A stretch of DNA of 64,000 nt from Planctomycetota bacterium (GCA_016195405.1 JACPZP010000006.1:82931-146930), one strand, 5' to 3'; shown: positions 53,588 to 63,097, counted from the stretch's first letter. Numbers and translations: made by a program. Notes: generated by a model from the sequence alone, not told the origin.

Positions 53588-56500
53588 CTACTTCTTCTCT
53601 TTCAGCTCCAACACGACTGCAGCTTCAGCACGGAAGGGGCGCAGCTCCTCATAGCTCGACTGGTTCTTGTCCATCCACTGCACCGCTTGGCCGTACCACT
53701 CGCGGGCTTTGTCTTTCTCGCCGAGCTGCCAGTGGGCTATCGCCAGGAAGAACCAGTCGAAGCTGTCGCCGCCCTTGCGGAGCCCCATCGACTTCTCCAG
53801 GGCGGCGACCGCGGCTTTCCAGTCGCCCGTTCTGTAGAGCGCAACGCCGAGTGTATTGTGGTAGTTGCCTTCCTGAGGTTTCAATTCGACGGCCTCCTTG
53901 GCCAAGCTCACCGCACGGCCTGGATTGCGCCGTGCAGCCTCCGGGTGTGTGGCCAGATCCCAGGCCCGCTCGTTCAAGCAACGAGCCAGCCAATTGGGGG
54001 CGTCGAGGTAATTCGGTTTGAGCTCGATGGCCTTACGGAAGGCGCGGATGGCCTCGTCCAGGTTCTTTTGAGCGTAGAGGGTGACCCCGAAATTGCCGTA
54101 GTTGCCGGGGTTCGTCTGCTGGAGTCGGATGGCTTGCTTGTGGGCGGCGATGGCCTCTTCGAGTTTCCCCTGGTCCCGGAGGCTATTGCCGAGGCCGTCG
54201 TAAGCGATGGCGTAATTGGGGTCGAGTTCGACTGCCTTGCGGAAGTGGGTGATGGCCTCATCTACCTTCCCACGCAGGTGCAGGGTCGAGCCGAGTCCGT
54301 AGTGGGCGCGGGCGTGTTTCGGATTCAGTTCGACGGCCCTGCGATAGTGGGTGATGGCCTCGTCCACCTTCGTTTCCCGGTCGAGGGCAAAAGCGAGGCC
54401 GTAGTGGAGGTGGGCATTTCGCCTGTCGAGCTCGGCGGAGTTGAGGCGGTCGTGAACTGCGGCGGCGTCTGCCGTCTTGATGTCCAGAGCACGGCGGTAC
54501 GCGGCGATGGCGGCGTCCCACTTCTTTTGGCCATTCAGGATATCGCCCGCCTTACGGTAGCACTCGATGGCCTCGTCCAACCTCTTCTGGCCGAGCAGGG
54601 CGTTGCCGAGGTTCTTGTGGGCTAGGACATTTTTCGGGTTGAGTTTGATTACGTCGCGGAAGCACTCGATGGCCTTGTCGTAATCTTTCAGTTCGTCGCA
54701 CAGGAGGGCGCCGAGGCCGTTGTGTCCCGCCTCGTAATTGGGATCGACTTGGATGGCCATCTTGTAGGCGTCGATGGCCTCTTTTAGTCTCCCCTGGTCC
54801 CGGAGGGTGTTGCCGAGTGGGTAGTAGAGAAAGGCCCTTTTTGGCTCGAGTTCGACGGATTTCTTGTAGGCGGCGACTGCCTCGTCCAACTTGCGCTGTT
54901 TCGCCAGGGCGTTGCCGAGGTTGTAGTGGGCCGGGGCGTAGTACGGGTCAAGTTCGATGGCCTTGCGGAAGCATGTGATGGCCTCGTCGAGTCTGGACTG
55001 GCGAGGAAGACTGGTCCCGAGACTGTTGTGGGCGGCGACCGAATTCGGACGAATGGACACAGCCGCTGTGAAGAACCGAGTGGCGCCTTGGTCATCGCTT
55101 TGCCGAAACAGTTCATAGCCCAACTCCCAATTGAGCCAAAAATCTCCTGGGTGGGCATGCTGGGCGACGCGCAACAGCCGGGCGGCGGCGTCCGGCTGGT
55201 TCACTTTGTGCAGAGTGCGGGCCAGGCTGACGACTGTGGCGGGGTGTAGCATCCGGACGTCGATCGACTCGGCCGACCGGCGCAGGTCGTCCAGCACTTC
55301 GAAATCCGGCCGCAGCCAGGCGGCCCGCACTTGGTCACGCAGACCGTCCCGGTCGACCGCGCGCGCGATGGCCACCAGATGCTTCCACGCTGCGGCTTCA
55401 CTTTCTGGAACACTGCGCCGGACGAAAACCCAGTCGTCGAGCGCCGCAGCCAGGGGGATGGCGAGTCCCGGCTGGGCTTTGAGTCGGTCAATTGACGCCT
55501 CGACCGCCAACGTCTCGACGTCCACGCCATAGTCGCGGAAGGCCGTCCCATATTCCCGGTCAGCTCCGGCATTGTCCCATTGCCCATTAACTATGACGGC
55601 TCGTTTCATGCGGATTCGTTCCAGTCGGTCAATGAACTCGAGCTCCCGCAACCGCTGGTGGACCCGCTCCGCGATTTCTGCGTCAGCCTCGCCGCCGGCC
55701 ACGGCCGCCTCGGCTCGCCGGGCCACAGCCAATGCCTCGTCCCACTTCTGCGCTTTCATGAAGCGGTCCAGCTCGGCGAAGATCGACTCGACCTGCCCGG
55801 CCACCTTCCCCTGCCGCGCCGCCTGTTGTTGGGCCGCCTCCGCTTCTCGCGCCGACCGATCGCGCACCGCCCAGCCGACGCCGCTGCCGAGCAGCACCAG
55901 GAAGAACAGCACCAGCGCGGCCACCGCCAGTCCACCCTTGTTCCGCCGGGCGAACTTCCGCAGCCGATACCCCACCGACGGCGGGCACGCCTGCACCGCC
56001 TCGTCCGCAAGATAACGCTGCACATCCATGGCGAAGCCGTTGGCGGTCTCGTAGCGGCGGCTGCGGTCCTTCTCCAGCGCCTTCATCACGATCCAGTCCA
56101 GCTCGCCGCGCACCAGTTTCGTCAGCTTTGCTGGTTCCGTCTGGCGATTGGCCGAGATCGACGCCAGCGCCTCGCCCGAGTCGCTCAGCCGCGTGCTCGG
56201 CTTGGGCGGCTCCTCCTCCTTGATGATGCGCAGAATCTCGGCATACGCTGCTTCCTTCATCCGCTTGTGGGTCAGCGGCGTGCTGCCTGTCAGCAGCTCG
56301 TACAGCAGCACGCCCAGCGAGTAGATGTCGCTGCGGGTATCGACGCCCAGGGCGCTCATCTCCGCCTGCTCCGGGCTCATGTATTCCAGCGTGCCGACCA
56401 TGGTGCCGTATTGCGTGAACAGAGTCCGCTCGGTCAGCTTTTGCTCGGTCGCCTTGGCGACGCCGAAGTCGATCACCTTGGGGACCGGCTTGCCGTCGTA

Positions 56501-57181
56501 GAGCGTAATCATGACGTTGGACGGCTTGATGTCGCGGTGGATGATGCCCTTCTGGTGGGCGTGCTGGATCGCCTGGCAGACCGGCACGAACAACTCCAGC
56601 CGCTCGCGCGGCGTCAGTTGGTTGTCGTCGCAGTACTTGGTGATCGGCACGCCGTGGACCAGTTCCATGACGAAATAGGGGCGGCCCGATTCCGTGGCCC
56701 CGCCATCGAAAACGCGGGCAATATTGACATGGTCCATCAGCGCCAGCGCCTGCCGCTCGGCCTCGAAGCGGGCGATGACCTGGCGACTGTCCATGCCGGG
56801 CTTGATGACCTTGAGGGCGACTTTGCGCTTCACGGGCTGCGTCTGCTCGGCCATGAAGACGGTGCCGAAGCCACCCTCGCCGATCTTCTGCAAAAGCTTG
56901 TAGGGACCGATGACCGTGCCGAGGCGCTCGCGGATTTGCTCATCCATGGTGGCGCCTCTCAACACCGGTCCCGCTCCTCCGAGGGGCAAGGGGAGCCCGG
57001 CGGCGGGGAATTCCAGGAAATTGCCGGCTCGGGCGCTGGCTTCGAGCAACGCTTCCACCTCGGCCCGCAGCGCTTTGTCAGCGGCGCAGGCTTCGTCCAG
57101 GTACTGTTGGCGCTCGCCCGAAGAGCGCAGCTCAAGTGCTTTCAGAAACAAGTCGTTCGCTCGTGGGTCCCAGGTTGGCAT
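53588..57181 (-). CDS. Ser/Thr protein kinase with TM helix and long TPR array
   Basis: 1197 residues. Kinase domain about 95-390: G-E-G-G-F-G loop (about 101), V-A-L-K-V (Lys about 124), H-R-D-I-K-P-S-N (about 215), D-F-G-V-A-K (about 238), and A-P-E-like S-P-E-Q-A-E. TM helix G-L-A-V-A-A-L-V-L-F-F-L-V-L-L-G (about 416-439). Then a coiled-coil region and a C-terminal array of about ten or more TPRs with the sequence pattern A-I-x-x-Y-R-x-A-I-E-L-x-P. Unlike the first kinase it has an intact DFG. It lies upstream of the HAF/Calx-beta gene and downstream of an ECF sigma gene. Confidence 0.9.
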   Translation of the reverse strand: MPTWDPRANDLFLKALELRSSGERQQYLDEACAADKALRAEVEALLEASARAGNFLEFPAAGLPLPLGGAGPVLRGATMDEQIRERLGTVIGPYKLLQKIGEGGFGTVFMAEQTQPVKRKVALKVIKPGMDSRQVIARFEAERQALALMDHVNIARVFDGGATESGRPYFVMELVHGVPITKYCDDNQLTPRERLELFVPVCQAIQHAHQKGIIHRDIKPSNVMITLYDGKPVPKVIDFGVAKATEQKLTERTLFTQYGTMVGTLEYMSPEQAEMSALGVDTRSDIYSLGVLLYELLTGSTPLTHKRMKEAAYAEILRIIKEEEPPKPSTRLSDSGEALASISANRQTEPAKLTKLVRGELDWIVMKALEKDRSRRYETANGFAMDVQRYLADEAVQACPPSVGYRLRKFARRNKGGLAVAALVLFFLVLLGSGVGWAVRDRSAREAEAAQQQAARQGKVAGQVESIFAELDRFMKAQKWDEALAVARRAEAAVAGGEADAEIAERVHQRLRELEFIDRLERIRMKRAVIVNGQWDNAGADREYGTAFRDYGVDVETLAVEASIDRLKAQPGLAIPLAAALDDWVFVRRSVPESEAAAWKHLVAIARAVDRDGLRDQVRAAWLRPDFEVLDDLRRSAESIDVRMLHPATVVSLARTLHKVNQPDAAARLLRVAQHAHPGDFWLNWELGYELFRQSDDQGATRFFTAAVSIRPNSVAAHNSLGTSLPRQSRLDEAITCFRKAIELDPYYAPAHYNLGNALAKQRKLDEAVAAYKKSVELEPKRAFLYYPLGNTLRDQGRLKEAIDAYKMAIQVDPNYEAGHNGLGALLCDELKDYDKAIECFRDVIKLNPKNVLAHKNLGNALLGQKRLDEAIECYRKAGDILNGQKKWDAAIAAYRRALDIKTADAAAVHDRLNSAELDRRNAHLHYGLAFALDRETKVDEAITHYRRAVELNPKHARAHYGLGSTLHLRGKVDEAITHFRKAVELDPNYAIAYDGLGNSLRDQGKLEEAIAAHKQAIRLQQTNPGNYGNFGVTLYAQKNLDEAIRAFRKAIELKPNYLDAPNWLARCLNERAWDLATHPEAARRNPGRAVSLAKEAVELKPQEGNYHNTLGVALYRTGDWKAAVAALEKSMGLRKGGDSFDWFFLAIAHWQLGEKDKAREWYGQAVQWMDKNQSSYEELRPFRAEAAVVLELKEKK

Positions 57182-57257
57182 GGTGATGTCCGATCGGATC
57201 GCAACGGTCCTCATCTCTCAGTGCGAGAAATCAGGGCAGTCTGCGCGCAAAAAAAAT

Positions 57258-57312
57258 GGCGGCACCCCCTCACCTCTGCCCCTTTCCCCCGAGTGGCGGA
57301 GAGGGGATGGGG
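57258..57312. repeat. Inverted repeat between sigma factor and kinase genes
   Basis: Imperfect arms ggcaccccctcacctctgcc and gcggagaggggatgggggtc in the 133-base gap. It may end the sigma transcript or form a leader hairpin of the kinase mRNA. Confidence 0.6.
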
Positions 57313-57314
57313 GT

Positions 57315-57881
57315 CTATTTCGACAATTGGCGAAAGAGCCAGGCCCGAGCCAGCGCCCAGAGTCGGTCGGCGGCGCCGCGGCTGATGCCTAGGGCTTCTG
57401 CCGCATCTTGGTGCGACAGGCCGGCGAAGTAACGCAGCTTCACGAGCCGGGCCGCGTCGGGGTCATTGCTTTCGAGCAGGCCTAGCGCCTCGTCGAGCGC
57501 GACGAGGTCATCACCACGGCCCTCGGCGGCGAGATCGGCGGGAAGGTCAACGCGCAGCCGGCCGCCGCCGTGCTTGTCGGCTTGCTTCTTGCGAGCCTGA
57601 TCCACGAGGATGCGGCGCATGGCCTCTGCAGCCGCGGCGAAAAAGTGGCCGCGGCTGTTCCACTCTGGAGCCTCCCCTCGCTCACGCTCGGGGCTCGCCA
57701 CGAGACGCAAATACGCCTCGTGGACCAGGGCGGTGGCTTGTAGCGTCTGTCCCGGCTTTTCCTGAGCCAGCTTCTGGGCCGCCAGCCGTCGCAATTCTTC
57801 GTAGACCAAGGGCAATAAGCGCTCGGCGGCATTGGGCTCGCCCGATTCTATCGCAGAGAGGATGCGGGTGACTTCGTTCAT
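57315..57881 (-). CDS. ECF RNA polymerase sigma factor with a small in-frame insertion
   Basis: 188 residues of the type A-A-E-R-L-L-P-L-V-Y-E-E-L-R-R-L-A region 2 (about 17-33), T-A-L-V-H-E-A-Y-L-R-L and W-N-S-R-G-H-F-F-A-A-A-A-E-A-M-R-R, and region 4 V-K-L-R-Y-F-A-G-L-S-H-Q-D-A-A-E-A-L, with G-A-A-D-R-L-W-A-L-A-R-A-W. Between L-R-L and W-N-S-R-G are about 12 residues A-S-P-E-R-E-R-G-E-A-P-E, where the family usually has 5-8. These residues coincide with a short palindrome. Start ATG 57881 is the first sensible one. Confidence 0.85.
   Translation of the reverse strand: MNEVTRILSAIESGEPNAAERLLPLVYEELRRLAAQKLAQEKPGQTLQATALVHEAYLRLVASPERERGEAPEWNSRGHFFAAAAEAMRRILVDQARKKQADKHGGGRLRVDLPADLAAEGRGDDLVALDEALGLLESNDPDAARLVKLRYFAGLSHQDAAEALGISRGAADRLWALARAWLFRQLSK
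57670..57702. repeat. Short palindrome inside the ECF sigma gene
   Basis: gcctcccctcgctcacgctc with ggggctcgcc; the arms ccctcgctcacgctcgggg can pair. In frame it encodes S-P-E-R-E-R-G-E-A. Confidence 0.7.
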
Positions 57882-58004
57882 CGGACACCTTCGCCGAGTA
57901 AGCCTGCTCGGACTCGCACGACGGCGCACGCAGTTTTGACGAGATTGGTGTCGTCTAGCATAGACGAAGGAAGGAGCAAAGGGAACTCGCTTTGAGCTGC
58001 CTTT

Positions 58005-58406
58005 TCAGTCTTCTGCCCGGCGTGCGAGGAACAGGCCCGCAAGGTATAGCAATGCCATGACGAGCCCGAAGCCCAACAGCGCCCACCGCACTCCGGACGT
58101 CGGAAACGGCCATATTACCTGGTAGATGGTGTTGAAGAGCCAGAACGCCGCCATGGTCCATATCGGCCAACGTGTTGCCGCAGTGGTTCGGCGGCTTGTC
58201 ATGATGCTGGCAACGCCGCCCGCAAGAAGCAGGAGGCTAAGGAATGCATTGATGGCGAAAAGCGCCCATCGAATTTCGGCCGGAAGTGCGTCCGTGAAGC
58301 GGGACCAGCCGAAGAGCTGCGGCAGGAAAAAATGAAAGGCGCCCATGCCGGCGGTCGCCGCGCCGGCGACCACGATTGCCGTTCGTGCCGGGTCGACGCG
58401 AATCAT
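58005..58406 (-). CDS. Small four-helix membrane protein
   Basis: 133 residues with four hydrophobic segments: I-V-V-A-G-A-A-T-A-G-M-G-A-F-H-F-F, A-L-F-A-I-N-A-F-L-S-L-L-L-L-A-G-G, W-T-M-A-A-F-W-L-F-N-T-I-Y-Q-V-I and L-G-F-G-L-V-M-A-L-L-Y-L-A-G. No conserved enzymatic motif. Function unknown. The gene is convergent with none and divergent from the antitoxin gene at 58558. Confidence 0.7.
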   Translation of the reverse strand: MIRVDPARTAIVVAGAATAGMGAFHFFLPQLFGWSRFTDALPAEIRWALFAINAFLSLLLLAGGVASIMTSRRTTAATRWPIWTMAAFWLFNTIYQVIWPFPTSGVRWALLGFGLVMALLYLAGLFLARRAED

Positions 58407-58557
58407 GACAAAGTCCCCGAAACTGGAATTATCGGTTGCGGTGGACTGTCATTCGTTCGCGCCGCGTTAGCATTTGCAGCTTATTCTGCTTCGCGTTTGC
58501 GGAATCTTGAAGTCGCTGTACAATTCAACGTGCAGCCAATCCGATGTGGAGGCAAGA

Positions 58558-58788
58558 ATGGACTTATCATCCCGAATCACGCTTGATCCCAATATCTGTC
58601 ACGGTAAGCCGACCCTTCGCGGCCTGCGATACCCTGTGGAGTTCATTCTGGAACTCCTGAGCTCCGGCATGAGCGTCGATGATATCCTTGCGGACTACGA
58701 AGATTTGGAGCGTGACGATATTCTCGGGGCCCTCGCATATGCCAAGCGTCTCGTAACGATTAAAAAGGTGGAAACGATCCCATCATGA
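58558..58788 (+). CDS. DUF433-type antitoxin
   Basis: 76 residues. M-D-L-S-S-R-I-T-L-D-P-N-I-C-H-G-K-P-T-L-R-G is the DUF433 opening (R-I-T/S-x-D-P-x-I-x-x-G-K-P), followed by I-L-E-L-L-S-S-G-M-S-V-D-D-I-L-A-D-Y. GGAGG seven to ten bases upstream supports ATG 58558. DUF433 proteins are antitoxins of PIN-like toxins. The stop overlaps the next start (ATGA). Confidence 0.85.
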   Translation: MDLSSRITLDPNICHGKPTLRGLRYPVEFILELLSSGMSVDDILADYEDLERDDILGALAYAKRLVTIKKVETIPS

Positions 58789-59138
58789 ACTTTCTGATCG
58801 ACGCCCAGTTGCCGCGCCGCCTGGCTCGCGTCTTGGCGGCGGCGGGGCACGATGCCATTCATACCTTAGATCTGCCGAATGCCAACCGGACAACCGATGC
58901 GGAAATCAACAGCATTTCCCTTCAGCAAAAGCGCATCGTAATCACCAAGGACGCTGATTTCGTTGATTCGTTCTTGCTGTCAAATGAGCCATACAAGTTG
59001 CTGCTTGTTTCGACCGGCAATATCTCGAACAATGACTTGGAAACCCTCGTCACGCCCCTCATCTCCATGCTCGCTACGACTTTTCAATCACATGATTATG
59101 CGGAACTAACGCGCACTGCCTTATTCGTACACGTCTGA
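58785..59138 (+). CDS. DUF5615 PIN-like toxin
   Basis: 117 residues. M-N-F-L-I-D-A-Q-L-P-R-R-L-A-R-V-L-A-A-A-G carries the first Asp; I-V-I-T-K-D-A-D-F-V-D-S-F carries the next acidic pair; L-L-L-V-S-T-G-N-I-S-N-N-D-L is the fourth block. This is the DUF5615 PIN-like layout. A predicted RNase toxin, coupled to the DUF433 gene by a four-base overlap. Confidence 0.85.
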   Translation: MNFLIDAQLPRRLARVLAAAGHDAIHTLDLPNANRTTDAEINSISLQQKRIVITKDADFVDSFLLSNEPYKLLLVSTGNISNNDLETLVTPLISMLATTFQSHDYAELTRTALFVHV

Positions 59139-59277
59139 TTGCCCTTACAATTCGCGTCGGACACATTCGCGACCGACCTTTACGAAACCTTCTCGATTTT
59201 CTTTTTGCCAACCGCCGCGCTGCCGGGTATCGTAGTTTCCTTCTCCAGTGATTTCCCAATAACGAGAGGGTGCTGCA

Positions 59278-62200
59278 ATGGCGGAGATCATCTACAGATT
59301 TCGCAACCGAACTGGCAAGGTTCGCCGTCGGGGACCATTCCGGCCTCGACTGGAAACCTTGGAGGATCGCACCGTTCCCACCAGCGTGCCCATGTTCGCC
59401 GGCAATGCCCAGCATACGGGGCTCTACACCACGCCCGCCCAAGATCTCAACGCCATCCATTGGCAGACGAAAATCGATCTCAACGAGGTGCACGTCGATA
59501 TCCATTACGGCACGCCGCTCGTGACGGCCGCCAATACCGTAATCGTTCCCGTCAAAACCGGGCCCTCCGATGGCTTCCAGGTGAGCGCATTCAACGGCGC
59601 CGACGGCTCTTTCAAGTACACGCTCGCCACCGACTACACGCTGCCTTCCTACGACTGGATTCCTTCGTACTCGCCGTCCATCGTCACGGGCGCTTTCGGC
59701 ACCCGCCTCTATTACGCCGGCGCGGGCGGCACCATCTATTACATCGACAATCCCGATTCGGATAGCCACGGCGATCCGGTTCAGCTCGCGTTCTATGGCC
59801 TCGACAACTACCAGGCGGATCCGGCAAGCTTCAACAGCACTGTGTTCGTCAACACGCCGATCACGGCCGACTCGGCGGGCGACATCTTCTTCGGCTTCCG
59901 CGTTCAAGGCACGGCGCCGGCGCCCTTGAACACAGACCAGAGCGGCTATGCTCGCATCGCGCCGGACGGCACGGCGACTTACGTCTTGGTCGGTGATGCT
60001 ACCGGCGATCCGAGCGTCGTTCTTGACTCGCACGATTCGGCGCCCGCATTGAGCAACGACGACAGCACGCTTTACGTCATCGCAAAAAACGCCAACTGGT
60101 TTGGCGTCCACCTGATTGGGCTCGATGCCACGACCTTGGCCACCAGGTACGATGTTCACTTGACCGATCCGCGCGATCCTTCCTTTGAGGCATTCCTCTT
60201 TGATGAAGGCACCGCCTCGCCCATGGTCGCGCCCAACGGCGATGTCTTCATGGGCGTTTTCGACAATCCGTCCTACGGTTATCGCGGCTTCCTTCTGCAC
60301 TTCAGCGCCGATCTCTCCGTCGAATATGCGCCCGGAGCGTTCGGCTGGGACACCACCGCCGCCATCGTGCCGGCGAGCATGGTGCCTTCCTACACCGGCA
60401 CTTCGCCGTACTTGATCTTCACCAAGTACAACGATTACGCGCTTTTCTACACCGACGGCAAAGGCCTCAACCAAATGGTCATCCTCGATCCCAATGCCAC
60501 GGAGATCGACGTTCACGCCTCCAACTTCGGCGTGCCCATGATGCGTGAAGTCCTTGCCATCGCCGGCCCGACACCCGACCCGGACCACGTCAACAGCACA
60601 ACCCCCAACGCCGTCGAGGAATGGTGCGTCAATGCCGTCGCCGTCAATCCCGCCACCTTCAGCACTTACGGCCCCAACGAAGACGGCTATGTCTACCGCT
60701 GGGACCTGCGCACCAACTCGTTCACGCAAGCCATCTCCATCCCTGGCGGCGTCATCGAAGCTTATGTGCCCACGGTCATCGGCCCCGACGGCACCATCTA
60801 CACCATCAACGGCGACACGATGTACGCCCTGGGCGCGCTCAGCGGCGTCAGCGTCCACGTGGATTCGTCCGATCCGGACGACGCCCCCGTATCGGTCGGC
60901 CAATCCCTCACCTTCACCGCCACCATCGCCGATGCCGGCGGCTTTGGGACGCCAACGGGCACGGTCACTTTCGAGGATGAAGTGCCGCAACCCGACGGCT
61001 CGGAAATCACCACCATCCTCGCCGCCGACGTGCCGCTCGATGGCAATGGCCAAGCGAGCTTCACCAGCGCCGACCTTGGCGCGGGCAGCCATTTCATCAG
61101 CGCGATTTACAGCGGCGACGGCACGCACCCAGGCGGCGAATCGACGTTGGTGCAGAGGATTCACGTTTCCGCGACCACGACCACGCTTTCCTTCCTTCTC
61201 AGCCCAGGTCTCACAGCCACGCTTGATGCCACCGTCGTCGGCTTGACGCCGCCGTCCGGACAGCAGCCCACGGGGCTCGTGAGCTTCCTGGAAGGCAATC
61301 AAGTAATCGGGCAGACGCCCATCAACAACATCGGTGAGGCCATTTTCACGACCGGCGATTTGAGCGTGGGCGACCATGTCTTCACGGCGCGCTATGATTC
61401 CAACCCCGCCTTCGCCTCGAGCAGCGGCACGAGTGATTTTCTTGAGAGCGGCTTTACGGTAACGACAGTGGCCTCCGCGCCCAACCCGTCGATCGCCGGC
61501 GACTTGGTCACTTTCACCGCTAGCGTCTTGGGAATCGACGTCGGCTTCGGCTTTCCCATCGGCACTCCCACGGGAACCGTCACTTTCATGGAAGGAAACG
61601 ATGTTCTCGCCGCCGACGTGCCCATCGATTTGAGCGGCAACGCCTCCTTCAGCACCGCGGCGCTGGGCGTCGGCAGCCACTCCATTCTTGCCGTCGTCAA
61701 CGGGACTAACGGCTGGGTCGATATCAGCGGCGATTCCGCTTCGACAACGCAAGTGGTCAATCCCCTTGCGACCTTCTCGATCAACGACATATCAGTAACC
61801 GAAGGCAACACCGGCACCAAGAACATGACGTTCACGGTGACGCTGTCCGCGGCGCTGGACCATTCCGTCACGGTCAACTACTCGACCACTGACGGATCTG
61901 CCGTCGCGCCGGGCGACTACCTGGCCGCGTCCGGCACGCTGACGTTTACGACGGGCGTGATTAGCCGAACCTTCACGGTCAAGGTCGTCGGCGACACGCT
62001 TGATGAATTCAACGAATCCTTCTTCGTGAATCTGTCGAATGCCACCGGCGGCACAGGCTTCGGCGACGGACAAGGGGCCGGCACCATCCTCGACAACGAC
62101 ACCGCCGCCATCAAGATCGGCGACACGTCCGTCACCGAAGGGGATAGCGGGACGACGCCGGCGACCTTCAATCTGACCCTGAGCTTGCCTGCCGACCACA

Positions 62201-63039
62201 CGATCACCGTCGACTACGCCACCGGCACGACCGGCACGGCCATCTCGGGCATCGATTATCAGGCCACGTCTGGCACCGCGACGTTCGCACCCGGCGTCAC
62301 CAGCGTGCCCATCTCGGTCCCGGTCATCGGCGACCTGATCGACGAGGTCAACGAGACCTTCTTCGTCAACCTGACCAATCCAACGGGCGGCGCCACGATC
62401 AACGACGCCGTCGGCAAGGGCACGATTGTCGACAACGACACGGCCACTATTTCGATCAACGACGTTTCCGGCAACGAGGGCAATGCCGGCAACACGCCCT
62501 TCGTCTTCACGGTCAGCCTCTCGATTCCCAGCTCACAAACCGTGCGCGTCAAGTACGCCACCGCCAACGGCACGGCCGTCTCCGGCAGCGACTACACCGC
62601 CGTTTCCAGCTCGCTCACATTCGCCCCCGGCGAGACGTCGAAGACCATCACCATCCATGTCAAAGGCGACACGGCCATCGAGCCTGACGAGACGTTCTTC
62701 GTGAATTTGACCAGCTCGTCGGGCGCCCCGATCGCCGACAACCAAGGCGTGGGCACGATCTTAAACGACGACGGAGCGGCGCTCGTGAGCTTCCTGAGCG
62801 CTCGTCGCGGCATGGCAGATGGCAACCTCGCGCAGCAGCCTTCGACCGCACCGGCTTCCGCGAGCCGGGGAGCTGAAGCGGCATCGCCTCCACGCACGCT
62901 TATACTTGATGCGCTCTTCAGCTCGGCCGGCTCAAAAGATCTCGGTTCGGCGCTTGCTCGTGTACCGGAGTTGCAAGCGGATAATCCGTGGGTGTTAGTC
63001 CATGCGCTGCCGTCTTGGGAAGAACTCGCAGGGCGCTAG
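59278..63039 (+). CDS. Giant exported protein with propeller-like region, Ig-like and Calx-beta repeats
   Basis: 1253 residues. The basic N-terminus (F-R-N-R-T-G-K-V-R-R-R-G-P-F-R-P-R) leads to L-E-T-L-E-D-R-T-V-P at about 28-37. Residues ~40-525 look like a PQQ-type or six-bladed propeller. Three bacterial Ig-like domains (about 530-830; each with V-T-F-x-E-x-x-x and G-T-V-T-F) follow, then about three Calx-beta domains (835-1160; D-Y-x-A-x-S-G-T-L-T-F). The C-terminus is low-complexity and may be a sorting region. No signal peptide of standard length is seen; the L-E-D-R-x-V-P motif may mark export. Downstream of a DUF433/DUF5615 pair. Confidence 0.82.
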   Translation: MAEIIYRFRNRTGKVRRRGPFRPRLETLEDRTVPTSVPMFAGNAQHTGLYTTPAQDLNAIHWQTKIDLNEVHVDIHYGTPLVTAANTVIVPVKTGPSDGFQVSAFNGADGSFKYTLATDYTLPSYDWIPSYSPSIVTGAFGTRLYYAGAGGTIYYIDNPDSDSHGDPVQLAFYGLDNYQADPASFNSTVFVNTPITADSAGDIFFGFRVQGTAPAPLNTDQSGYARIAPDGTATYVLVGDATGDPSVVLDSHDSAPALSNDDSTLYVIAKNANWFGVHLIGLDATTLATRYDVHLTDPRDPSFEAFLFDEGTASPMVAPNGDVFMGVFDNPSYGYRGFLLHFSADLSVEYAPGAFGWDTTAAIVPASMVPSYTGTSPYLIFTKYNDYALFYTDGKGLNQMVILDPNATEIDVHASNFGVPMMREVLAIAGPTPDPDHVNSTTPNAVEEWCVNAVAVNPATFSTYGPNEDGYVYRWDLRTNSFTQAISIPGGVIEAYVPTVIGPDGTIYTINGDTMYALGALSGVSVHVDSSDPDDAPVSVGQSLTFTATIADAGGFGTPTGTVTFEDEVPQPDGSEITTILAADVPLDGNGQASFTSADLGAGSHFISAIYSGDGTHPGGESTLVQRIHVSATTTTLSFLLSPGLTATLDATVVGLTPPSGQQPTGLVSFLEGNQVIGQTPINNIGEAIFTTGDLSVGDHVFTARYDSNPAFASSSGTSDFLESGFTVTTVASAPNPSIAGDLVTFTASVLGIDVGFGFPIGTPTGTVTFMEGNDVLAADVPIDLSGNASFSTAALGVGSHSILAVVNGTNGWVDISGDSASTTQVVNPLATFSINDISVTEGNTGTKNMTFTVTLSAALDHSVTVNYSTTDGSAVAPGDYLAASGTLTFTTGVISRTFTVKVVGDTLDEFNESFFVNLSNATGGTGFGDGQGAGTILDNDTAAIKIGDTSVTEGDSGTTPATFNLTLSLPADHTITVDYATGTTGTAISGIDYQATSGTATFAPGVTSVPISVPVIGDLIDEVNETFFVNLTNPTGGATINDAVGKGTIVDNDTATISINDVSGNEGNAGNTPFVFTVSLSIPSSQTVRVKYATANGTAVSGSDYTAVSSSLTFAPGETSKTITIHVKGDTAIEPDETFFVNLTSSSGAPIADNQGVGTILNDDGAALVSFLSARRGMADGNLAQQPSTAPASASRGAEAASPPRTLILDALFSSAGSKDLGSALARVPELQADNPWVLVHALPSWEELAGR

Positions 63040-63061
63040 CGCATCCGATTAGAAGCCCGAC

Positions 63062-63097
63062 GCGTAAGCGAGGGATACCCGAATCCCTCGCTTACGC
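63062..63097. repeat. Palindrome after the giant exported-protein gene
   Basis: gcgtaagcgagggataccc and its inverse gaatccctcgcttacgc, loop of a few bases. It lies 25 bases after the stop and may act as a terminator, though no T-run follows. Confidence 0.75.

Noticed and set aside
59074..61752. 892-residue open frame antisense to the giant exported protein
   Set aside because: Opposite a repeat-containing gene with recognisable domains; composition (Gly/Arg/Ala/Val) follows the codon shadow.
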